From Treponema sp. (lineage in GTDB: Bacteria; Spirochaetota; Spirochaetia; Treponematales; Treponemataceae): 6,003 nucleotides of DNA. The position numbers and the translations under genes were made by a program. The notes below the pieces were generated by a model. The model was not told the DNA's origin. It searched no databases and saw only the letters and a list, made by a program, of their open reading frames with translations. The stretch is taken from positions 1-6,003 of the forward strand of contig JAHAZL010000012.1 in NCBI GenBank assembly GCA_018384055.1, given 5' to 3'. This document shows, one piece after another, positions 1 to 4,907 of the stretch (its first letter is position 1; every line of letters starts with the position of its first letter).

Positions 1-2
1 GA

Positions 3-30
3 GTCATTGCCGTGCTCGACACGGCAATCC
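3..30 (+). repeat. 28-nt hairpin repeat, copy A
   Basis: This is a perfect inverted repeat with 9-bp arms (6-14 and 20-28) around a 5-nt CTCGA loop, bounded by GTC on the left and CC on the right. It has the same length, loop pattern and ends as the element at 49-76 read on the other strand. It is probably a small dispersed palindromic (REP/MITE-like) intergenic repeat. On the plus strand it is followed by CCCTTTTATT, so it could act as a weak terminator for a gene left of the window, but the T-run is short. I know of similar palindromes in many bacterial genomes but cannot assign a named family. Confidence 0.75.
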
Positions 31-48
31 CTTTTATTGCAATTAAAT

Positions 49-76
49 GGATTTTCGGATCAAGTCCGAAAATGAC
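49..76 (-). repeat. 28-nt hairpin repeat, copy B (inverted)
   Basis: This is a perfect inverted repeat with 9-bp arms (51-59 and 65-73) and a 5-nt loop, which reads CTTGA on the minus strand. Read on that strand it begins GTCATT and ends AATCC, exactly like copy A, but four of the six variable stem base pairs differ and all stay paired. It lies downstream of the DUF711 gene stop, so it may form the 3' end hairpin of that transcript. What follows on the minus strand is CCATTTAATT, which is not a good U-tract, so Rho-independent termination here is uncertain. Confidence 0.75.
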
Positions 77-127
77 GCTTTTTGAACTTATTGGTCATCC
101 CCTTTTCATTATCTTTGGTTGACTTAA

Positions 128-1489
128 CTAGTTTCTGAAACTGTGGATAGGTGCTGGTATCCTGCCGCCGCGGTTGATGAAATCAGCGCATCCGAATGAA
201 CTTACCTTCATGCAAGGCATACCGCCAAGGAGGCCGCCGAATTCAACCCATTCGCCTTCTTTTTTTCCAGGAGCAGGGATGATGCGTACAGCCGTTGTCT
301 TGCTGTTAACCATACCGATGGCAAATTCATCAGCCATGATTCCTGAAATTGTCGTTGCAGGAGTGTCGCCTGGAATTGCGATCATGTCGAGACCTACAGA
401 ACATACTGTAGTCATCGCCTCAAGTTTTTCAAGGCATATTGAACCGGTCTTAACTGCATTGATCATTCCTTCGTCTTCTGAAACAGGAATGAATGCACCG
501 GAAAGACCGCCGACATTTGTAGAAGCCATTACGCCGCCTTTCTTGACCATGTCTGTGAGCATTGCAAGGGCAGCTGTTGTTCCAGGTCCACCACATCCTT
601 CGATACCCATTTCTTCAATGATGCGGGCAACTGAATCGCCGACAGCGGGAGTTGGGGCAAGGGAAAGGTCGAGGATACCGAAGTTAACGCCAAGACGACG
701 TGCGGCTTCCGAACCGACCATCTGTCCCATACGGGTAATCTTGAAGGCCATCTTCTTGATGCCGTCGGCAAGTTCGTTGAGCGGACGACCCTTGAATTCA
801 CGGGCTGCAGCAAGGATAACTCCAGGACCGGAAACACCTACGTTGATTACGCTGTCTGCTTCCCCAGGTCCGTGGAAAGCACCTGCCATGAACGGATTGT
901 CTTCAGGAGCGTTGCAGAAAATTACAAGCTTTGCACAGCCGTTGCATTCCGAGTCCTTAGTAACTTCAGCAGTCTGCTTGATTACTTCACCCATGATCTT
1001 TACTGCGTCCATGTTGATACCGCTCTTTGTAGAACCTACATTAACGCTTGAACAAACATAGCTTGTAGAAGCAAGGGCTTCCGGAATTGATTCCATGAGG
1101 ATCTTGTCTGCAGGAGTGATTCCTTTTGGAACAAGGGCAGAGAATCCACCGAGGAAGTTTACTCCAAGTTCCTTTGCACACTTGTCGAGAGTCTTGCAGT
1201 AGTCAACATAAGACTTTGCACCGCTTGCACCGGCAACAAGAGCGATAGGTGTAACGGAAATGCGCTTGTTTATGATAGGAACACCGTATTCCTTTTCAAT
1301 GTCCTGACCGACCTTAACAAGGTTTGCAGCCTTGTGCATGATCTTGTCGTAGATTTTGCCGCAGGAACGCTTCATGTCGCTGTCTGCACAGTCAAGGAGG
1401 GAAATACCCATTGTTACGCAGCGCACATCAAGCTTGTGGCGCATGAACATATTTACTGTTTCTTCGATTTCAACCGGTGAAAAAAGCAT
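128..1489 (-). CDS. DUF711 / UPF0210 PFL-family protein
   Basis: The predicted protein has 453 residues, the usual full length for the UPF0210 (COG2848, DUF711) family, whose fold resembles pyruvate formate-lyase. No reaction is established that I know of, so I give none. The sequence has the family's general character throughout: a basic N-terminal region, a Gly-rich HGPGEADSVINVGVSGPG stretch near residues 206-223, GCGGPGTTAALAML at 299-312, and a C-terminal MVNSKTTAVRIIPAPGKK at 393-410 followed by a Gly-rich GGLLGG. There is no signal peptide or membrane segment, so it should be cytoplasmic. The start at 1489 is supported by a GGAG ribosome-binding site (1496-1499 on the complement) about 6 nt upstream. 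In many bacteria the gene follows a small ACT-domain gene (UPF0237). Here the upstream neighbour is an LRR gene behind a terminator, so it appears to be a single-gene unit. Confidence 0.9.
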   Translation of the reverse strand: MLFSPVEIEETVNMFMRHKLDVRCVTMGISLLDCADSDMKRSCGKIYDKIMHKAANLVKVGQDIEKEYGVPIINKRISVTPIALVAGASGAKSYVDYCKTLDKCAKELGVNFLGGFSALVPKGITPADKILMESIPEALASTSYVCSSVNVGSTKSGINMDAVKIMGEVIKQTAEVTKDSECNGCAKLVIFCNAPEDNPFMAGAFHGPGEADSVINVGVSGPGVILAAAREFKGRPLNELADGIKKMAFKITRMGQMVGSEAARRLGVNFGILDLSLAPTPAVGDSVARIIEEMGIEGCGGPGTTAALAMLTDMVKKGGVMASTNVGGLSGAFIPVSEDEGMINAVKTGSICLEKLEAMTTVCSVGLDMIAIPGDTPATTISGIMADEFAIGMVNSKTTAVRIIPAPGKKEGEWVEFGGLLGGMPCMKVSSFGCADFINRGGRIPAPIHSFRN

Positions 1490-1502
1490 AGTGACTCCAG
1501 GG

Positions 1503-1539
1503 AAAAAAATAGGGACTTCTGCATTTGTGCAAAAGTCCC
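1503..1539 (-). terminator. Intrinsic terminator after the LRR gene
   Basis: On the minus strand GGGACTT (complement of 1533-1539) pairs with AAGTCCC (complement of 1512-1518). An inner TGCA/TGCA pairing follows after one mismatch, closing a 4-nt loop. After the stem comes T, A and then seven Ts (complement of 1503-1509). It lies 48 bp past the LRR gene stop and just before the DUF711 gene ribosome-binding site, so it should separate the two genes. Confidence 0.8.
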
Positions 1540-1542
1540 ATA

Positions 1543-1571
1543 ATTTTAATTTATTGAAGATAAATTTTCAA
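1543..1571 (-). promoter_or_regulatory. Predicted promoter of the DUF711 gene
   Basis: On the minus strand there is a TTGAAA -35 box (complement of 1566-1571), a 17-bp spacer and a TAAAAT -10 box (complement of 1543-1548). Each box matches the sigma-70-type consensus at 5 of 6 positions. The predicted transcription start is near 1536-1537, which is inside the terminator stem just described. Confidence 0.6.
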
Positions 1572-1587
1572 TTAGAGGGAGTTTCCG

Positions 1588-2388
1588 TTAGATTGTTTCG
1601 TCTGCAAGCTGGTTGAAGTCCGGATTGTTGCGGCACCAGCCTTCAGCGTAGGAACCCTTGTGGCAGTAAACCTTTGTTCTTGTGTCAAAGGCACTGTTGT
1701 CGATGTAATCAACTGATTCCGGGAGTAGAACGATGGGGTTTTCCCCGCAGTCTACGAAAGCTTCATCGCTGATGCTTGTAACGCCTTCAGCAACACGGAC
1801 TTTTGTAACGTTTGAACCTGTAAAGGCACGGAAAGCGATTCCCTTTACATCTTCAGGCGTGCGAACTTCCTTCTTTTCGCCATCATAGAACAACAGCATG
1901 TTGTTGTAGGTATTGATCATCATGCCGTCTTCATACTTGTAGTTCTTGTTTATAGGAAGATACCTGCGGCTGTTTGGGAAAGCTGTCTTTGAGCAGGAAA
2001 TAAGGTTGTCCGGAAGGACAAGATTCTTGATGCCGGTGCATCTTGAAAATGCCCTGTCCTTGATGGCTGTAACATTTTCAGGAAGAACGATGGATTCAAG
2101 GGCTGCGCAGTCTTCAAATACACCTTCTTCAATAGTAGAAATTCCTTCTGGAATGTTTATTGATTCAAGGTTGGCGCAGTTGAGGAACGCTGATTTTGCA
2201 ATGGCCATAAGGCCTGCTGGAAGTTCAATGCTCTTAAGGTTTACGCAGTCTGCAAAAGCGCGTTCACGGATAACAAGAACGCTTTCCGGAATCTTTACTG
2301 ATGAAACAAGTCTATGATTGTGGAAAGTATCTTCTGTGATTTCAATTGTTCCTTCAGGGATTTCAACGTCATTTAAAAGCAAGTCCAT
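1588..2388 (-). CDS. BspA/TpLRR-type leucine-rich repeat protein
   Basis: The 266-residue protein is built mostly of 23-residue leucine-rich repeats of the LRR_5 (BspA/Treponema pallidum LRR) kind. Six repeats run in exact 23-residue register from residue 5 to 142, each with a pattern like LxxIxLPxxxxxIxxxAFxxCxx. A non-repeat stretch follows (about 143-190, rich in Tyr, Asn and Lys). Two less regular repeats come next and then a C-terminal cap, KVYCHKGSYAEGW, typical of these proteins. Family members are usually secreted or surface proteins that bind host or matrix ligands, but this one starts MDLLLNDVEIPEG and shows no signal peptide or lipobox, so it may stay in the cytoplasm or the true N-terminus may differ. 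The start is supported by GAGGT about 6 nt upstream. It is transcribed divergently from the barrel gene and ends at its own terminator. Its ligand is unknown. Confidence 0.9.
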   Translation of the reverse strand: MDLLLNDVEIPEGTIEITEDTFHNHRLVSSVKIPESVLVIRERAFADCVNLKSIELPAGLMAIAKSAFLNCANLESINIPEGISTIEEGVFEDCAALESIVLPENVTAIKDRAFSRCTGIKNLVLPDNLISCSKTAFPNSRRYLPINKNYKYEDGMMINTYNNMLLFYDGEKKEVRTPEDVKGIAFRAFTGSNVTKVRVAEGVTSISDEAFVDCGENPIVLLPESVDYIDNSAFDTRTKVYCHKGSYAEGWCRNNPDFNQLADETI

Positions 2389-2417
2389 TTATTACCTCAA
2401 TATTTAGTATCTAAAAG

Positions 2418-2446
2418 AGTATAACATCTAATTTTTGAGTTGTCTA
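2418..2446 (-). promoter_or_regulatory. Predicted promoter of the LRR gene
   Basis: On the minus strand a TAGACA -35 box (complement of 2441-2446) and a TATACT -10 box (complement of 2418-2423) are separated by 17 bp. Each matches consensus at 5 of 6 positions. Transcription should begin near 2411, giving a leader of about 22 nt that includes the GAGGT ribosome-binding site. Confidence 0.65.
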
Positions 2447-2463
2447 ACTTGGGATCGTGGGAT

Positions 2464-2491
2464 TTGCTAAAATATCATAAAATTCTATAAT
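2464..2491 (+). promoter_or_regulatory. Predicted promoter of the outer-membrane barrel gene
   Basis: A perfect TATAAT -10 box lies at 2486-2491, with a weaker TTGCTA -35 box (4 of 6) at 2464-2469 and a 16-bp spacer. The start would be near 2498, leaving a leader of about 66 nt. The -10 box lies within the perfect inverted repeat at 2483-2497. A second -35-like TTGACT at 2509-2514 has no good -10 partner. A ribosome-binding site AGGAGA (2551-2556) sits 7 nt before the ATG. Confidence 0.55.
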
Positions 2492-2497
2492 ATAGAA
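2483..2497. promoter_or_regulatory. Operator-like palindrome over the -10 box
   Basis: TTCTAT-AAT-ATAGAA is a perfect 6-3-6 inverted repeat that spans the -10 box of the barrel gene. Its position would let a bound protein block RNA polymerase, but AT-rich promoter DNA makes short palindromes by chance, so its role as an operator is only inferred. Confidence 0.35.
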
Positions 2498-2563
2498 AAT
2501 CCGGAATTTTGACTTAAAATCAAAAAAAGGACTAATTCAAGACTAATTTTAGGAGATTAGGTT

Positions 2564-3670
2564 ATGAAGAAGATTATTTTGGCAGCCGTTGCATGCGCTG
2601 CAATGGGATTTGCATTTGCTGAAGGCAGTGCTTGGGATGTAAACGGATATTTCCGTTCAGGTATTGAAGGAAATACTGAAGGAAAGAACGTAAAGACAAG
2701 GACTTTCAAGGATGGAAAGTACTACGGAAACGGAACTTCCCGTGCTAGATTGAACATCAACTTTACGCAGGAAGAATATGGATTCAAGTTCCGCTATCAG
2801 AATGACAAGTTTGGTTTGGAAAAAAACTCTGAGGAAAAGAATGAATGGTTCAACGGCAGAAATATTTCATACATGTTCGGCTATGCAAAATTCTGTGACG
2901 GAAAGGTTGTTGCTGAAGCTGGTAAGCTCATGGACTTCTACACACAGTCAGAAGCAAGATTTGAGTATCAGGCAATAGGAGATTACGGTGTTCGCGCAGT
3001 TGTAGTTCCTGTAGACGGACTTTTTCTTTCTGCAGCAGCAACAACTTACAGGGCAGAATCTTATGATGCTGATGATGATGAAGTTGTTGATGGAAAGGCT
3101 ACAGCTGGAGACATCAAGTTCAACGAAAAGATCCTTACTTTGAGTGCAAAGTACAAGAACAAGGATTTTGCAATTGCCGGCGGTTATAACCTTGCAGGCG
3201 AGGCATACGGTTTCTTTGCCCTCAAGGCAGTTCCAAACCTTAAGTTCAACATTGAAGCAAAGTACCTTGATAAGGAAATCTCTAAAAAAACAAACGATGA
3301 TGGAGAAAAGACAGCAATGACTGAAGCATGGGAACTCATGAACTACAATTTCAAGGGCATGGGAGTTCCTCTTGAAGCTGGCGTTTACTTCCACCAGATT
3401 CTCGTAAAGGATGATAATGTAATTGAATTCTTCCCACACCTTTCTTATGCAATCAACGATGTTGTTTCTCCAGAATTTGAAGTTGGAATTGCAAAATATT
3501 CAAACGGTGACAAACACCTGGACAAGGATGGCGAAGAACAGACAATGTCATACAATGTGACACCTTCAATCAAGTTCACAGCCGGAAAGAGAGCAACGGT
3601 CAAGGTTTACTACAACTACGACAAGAACGACAAGAGTTCATTCGGAACAACTCTCAGAGTCAACTACTAG
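2564..3670 (+). CDS. Predicted outer-membrane beta-barrel (porin-like) protein
   Basis: The 368-residue protein begins with a clear signal peptide: a KK n-region, a hydrophobic stretch, and a likely cleavage after AFA at residue 19. The mature part has no hydrophobic helices. It shows repeated short amphipathic strands with alternating aromatic/hydrophobic and polar residues (for example GFKFRYQNDKF near 73-83, KFNIEAKYLDK near 227-237, ATVKVYYNYDK near 344-354), separated by charged, Asp/Glu/Lys/Gly-rich loops. It ends in LRVNY, with the terminal aromatic residue expected for a BAM-inserted barrel. A strongly acidic loop (YDADDDEVVD) lies at 167-176. I do not recognise a specific family. Similar unnamed porin-like proteins occur in Treponema, but substrate and pore activity are unknown. 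It has a good ribosome-binding site, its own promoter and a strong terminator, so it is probably monocistronic. Heavy use of AAG and AAC codons hints at high expression. Confidence 0.75.
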   Translation: MKKIILAAVACAAMGFAFAEGSAWDVNGYFRSGIEGNTEGKNVKTRTFKDGKYYGNGTSRARLNINFTQEEYGFKFRYQNDKFGLEKNSEEKNEWFNGRNISYMFGYAKFCDGKVVAEAGKLMDFYTQSEARFEYQAIGDYGVRAVVVPVDGLFLSAAATTYRAESYDADDDEVVDGKATAGDIKFNEKILTLSAKYKNKDFAIAGGYNLAGEAYGFFALKAVPNLKFNIEAKYLDKEISKKTNDDGEKTAMTEAWELMNYNFKGMGVPLEAGVYFHQILVKDDNVIEFFPHLSYAINDVVSPEFEVGIAKYSNGDKHLDKDGEEQTMSYNVTPSIKFTAGKRATVKVYYNYDKNDKSSFGTTLRVNY

Positions 3671-3705
3671 TTTGAAATAAAACACTCTCAGGTTTCTTAT
3701 TTTTG

Positions 3706-3752
3706 CATGCTCCCGGTAAGATATATGTCTTGCCGAGGGCATGTTTTTTTTT
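3706..3752 (+). terminator. Strong intrinsic terminator after the barrel gene
   Basis: A 16-nt arm at 3706-3721 pairs with 3728-3743 (one mismatch, two G-U pairs) around a 6-nt loop, followed at once by nine Ts (3744-3752). It lies 35 bp after the barrel gene stop and is the clearest terminator in the window. Confidence 0.9.
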
Positions 3753-3757
3753 ATAAT
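3730..3757 (+). promoter_or_regulatory. Predicted promoter of the rluA-family gene
   Basis: A perfect TATAAT lies at 3752-3757, with a TTGCCG -35-like element (4 of 6) at 3730-3735 and a 16-bp spacer. The -10 box overlaps the last T of the terminator and the -35 box lies in its right arm. The predicted start falls at about 3764-3765, the A of the preferred ATG, which would make the transcript leaderless. Confidence 0.5.
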
Positions 3758-3764
3758 GGTAGGT

Positions 3765-4694
3765 ATGAAAGAAACACTTCATCATGTAAAAGCAAGCACG
3801 CAATATAAAAGGGAAAACAAGAGTGATTATGGCAAGGAACGCATAGAAATCCTTTATGAAGACAAGGATATAGTTGTAATCAACAAACCTACGGGCCTTC
3901 TGTCGGTTCCATACCCTGGAAGCAAGTCCCGCACGGCCATAGATGTCCTTGAAAAAATCATGAGGAAGAAAGGCACATACACTGCAACCCACAGGCCGTT
4001 TGTTGTTCACCGTCTGGACAGGGACACGAGCGGCGTAATGATGTTTGCCCTCAACGAATACATTCAGAAAAAAATCATGGGCTCCTGGCAGAAGATGGTG
4101 ACAGGGCGCATCTACCACGCAGTTGCAGAAAATCCAGGCAGCCACCATCCAACGTTGCCGGACAGCGGTTTAATAGACGATCCCCTTGCACAGAATGCAC
4201 ACCATGTGGGCTATGTAAAGAACAGGGCGGATGACGATGCAAAAACCGTGGAAGCAAGGACAAACTTCAAGATTCTTGTTCGCGGGCCAACCCACAGCCT
4301 TTTTGAACTTGAGCTTGATACGGGCAAAAAGAACCAGATTCGTGCCCACCTTGCAAACCGCCACTATCCTTTGGCAGGCGATGAAAATTACCGTGCAAAG
4401 ACAGATCCTTTCCACAGGCTTTGCCTTCATGCAAGGACTTTGGAATTCGTTCATCCTGTTACGGGGCAGACCATGAAGTTTGAGCAGCCGGAACCGGCAG
4501 AATGGCTTTCCTATGTTGAACAGGGAGACAAGCATCCTGCACTGCCTGTTTGGTTCAAGGAAGTTCGCAATTCAAGGAACTTTAAGAAATCAGAAAAGCT
4601 TCCTGAGCAGAAGGTGATAAACCAGAGTCGCGGAGCAAGAAAAGCTGCCCGCAAAATGGACTTCATCAGCCGAGGCAAAATGTGCGGAAGATAA
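3765..4694 (+). CDS. RluA-family RNA pseudouridine synthase
   Basis: The protein (309 residues from this start) should isomerise uridine to pseudouridine in rRNA or tRNA. The RluA-family core is clear: EILYEDKDIVVINKPTGLLS near 28-47, the catalytic motif HRLDRDTSG at 82-90 with the nucleophilic Asp at 85, GRIYHAV further on, KKNQIRAHLANRHYPLAGD, and RLCLHARTLEFVHPVTG. There is no N-terminal S4 domain, so it resembles the short RluA subgroup rather than RluC/RluD. The target site cannot be read from sequence. A basic C-terminal tail of about 40 residues ends in RGARKAARKMDFISRGKMCGR-like sequence and probably contacts RNA. The open frame extends upstream to 3741, but that ATG lies in the terminator stem and encodes MFFFIMVG, so 3765 is preferred; 3756 is also possible. 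No spaced ribosome-binding site precedes any of these starts. Confidence 0.92.
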   Translation: MKETLHHVKASTQYKRENKSDYGKERIEILYEDKDIVVINKPTGLLSVPYPGSKSRTAIDVLEKIMRKKGTYTATHRPFVVHRLDRDTSGVMMFALNEYIQKKIMGSWQKMVTGRIYHAVAENPGSHHPTLPDSGLIDDPLAQNAHHVGYVKNRADDDAKTVEARTNFKILVRGPTHSLFELELDTGKKNQIRAHLANRHYPLAGDENYRAKTDPFHRLCLHARTLEFVHPVTGQTMKFEQPEPAEWLSYVEQGDKHPALPVWFKEVRNSRNFKKSEKLPEQKVINQSRGARKAARKMDFISRGKMCGR

Positions 4695-4713
4695 TAAATT
4701 GCTGTAGTAATCA

Positions 4714-4748
4714 ATGGATTGCTTCGTCGTGAACTCCTCGCAATGACG
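4714..4748 (-). repeat. Palindromic intergenic repeat, copy 1
   Basis: Read on the minus strand it starts CGTCATTGCGAGGAG and ends GCAATCCAT. Its first 15 nt match copy 2 (4784-4798) at 14 of 15 positions in inverted orientation, and the rest pairs more loosely (about 13 of 20). It also shares the GTCATT...AATCC ends of the hairpins at 3-30 and 49-76. Closely similar palindromes are common between genes in many bacteria and often yield false ORFs. Confidence 0.8.
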
Positions 4749-4783
4749 CAAGGATAGACTTAGACTCGCAACGACGAAGTTGA

Positions 4784-4818
4784 CGTCATCGCGAGGAGCA
4801 TGGCAACGCGGCGATCCA
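4784..4818 (+). repeat. Palindromic intergenic repeat, copy 2 (inverted to copy 1)
   Basis: It begins CGTCATCGCGAGGAG and ends GCGATCCAT, and is an imperfect inverted partner of copy 1 across a 35-bp spacer. A second inverted match, CTTCGTCGT (4722-4730) with ACGACGAAG (4771-4779), lies partly in the spacer and offers an alternative fold. In RNA the pair could form a long hairpin after the rluA-family gene, but there is no U-tract. Confidence 0.75.
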
Positions 4819-4842
4819 TGCATGCCTTTGCTTTACCGGCCT

Positions 4843-4878
4843 ATGGATTGCTTCGCTGCTAAGAATAGACTATAGACT
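4843..4878 (-). repeat. Shortened copy 3 of the palindromic repeat
   Basis: The first 13 nt (4843-4855) are identical to 4714-4726 of copy 1. The middle of the unit is missing, and the copy resumes with AAGAATAGACTATAGACT (4861-4878), which matches the flank of copy 1 at 4750-4766 apart from one substitution and one extra base. This looks like a duplication of copy 1 and its flank with an internal deletion of about 19 bp. Confidence 0.65.
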
Positions 4879-4901
4879 TTTAGGGAGTAAAACACCATTA
4901 T
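4873..4901 (+). promoter_or_regulatory. Possible metN promoter
   Basis: TAGACT (4873-4878) and CATTAT (4896-4901) match the -35 and -10 consensus at 4 of 6 positions each, with a 17-bp spacer. The predicted start is at or next to 4908, the A of the metN ATG. The -35 box lies in the end of repeat copy 3. The boxes are weak, so this is tentative. Confidence 0.35.
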
Positions 4902-4907
4902 TTCATT

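Larger units (their letters stand above)
4695..4907. other. Repeat-filled intergenic region before metN
   Basis: These 213 bp hold no supportable gene. Three copies of a palindromic repeat and their flanks occupy most of it. There is no recognisable SAM riboswitch, T-box or T-rich intrinsic terminator. A GGGAG at 4883-4887 is 20 nt from the metN ATG, too far to be a normal ribosome-binding site. Confidence 0.7.

Noticed and set aside
174..1061. Long plus-strand open frame (295 residues) opposite the DUF711 gene
   Set aside because: It is antisense to a full-length conserved family gene, has low-complexity Pro/Ser/Thr composition with no family character, and no ribosome-binding site.
2564..2626. 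Lipoprotein signal with Cys11 in the barrel protein
   Set aside because: The Cys comes too early, with only ten residues before it. AFA followed by Glu at 19/20 is a better signal peptidase I site, and the C-terminal Tyr fits a barrel.
2948..3439. Minus-strand 163-residue open frame with many Cys and hydrophobic residues
   Set aside because: It lies wholly antisense to the barrel gene, and its Phe/Cys/Ile richness mirrors the AAG/GAA/GCA codons of the opposite strand.
3741..3764. Upstream ATGs at 3741 and 3756 as the rluA-family start
   Set aside because: 3741 lies in the terminator stem and would encode a run of Phe from the T-tract. 3756 lies inside the -10 box. 3765 fits the predicted transcription start.
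4590..4823. Minus-strand open frame with a peptide like LRHCEEFTTKQSI
   Set aside because: It is the translation of the palindromic intergenic repeat running into the antisense of the rluA-family gene. Such peptides are a well-known false ORF type.
4714..4878. CRISPR-like repeat array
   Set aside because: The three copies differ in orientation and length, with no regular spacing or identical direct repeats, and no cas genes are present.
4695..4907. SAM riboswitch (S-box) in front of metN
   Set aside because: The region is accounted for by repeats. No S-box-like multi-helix core or adjacent terminator is visible.
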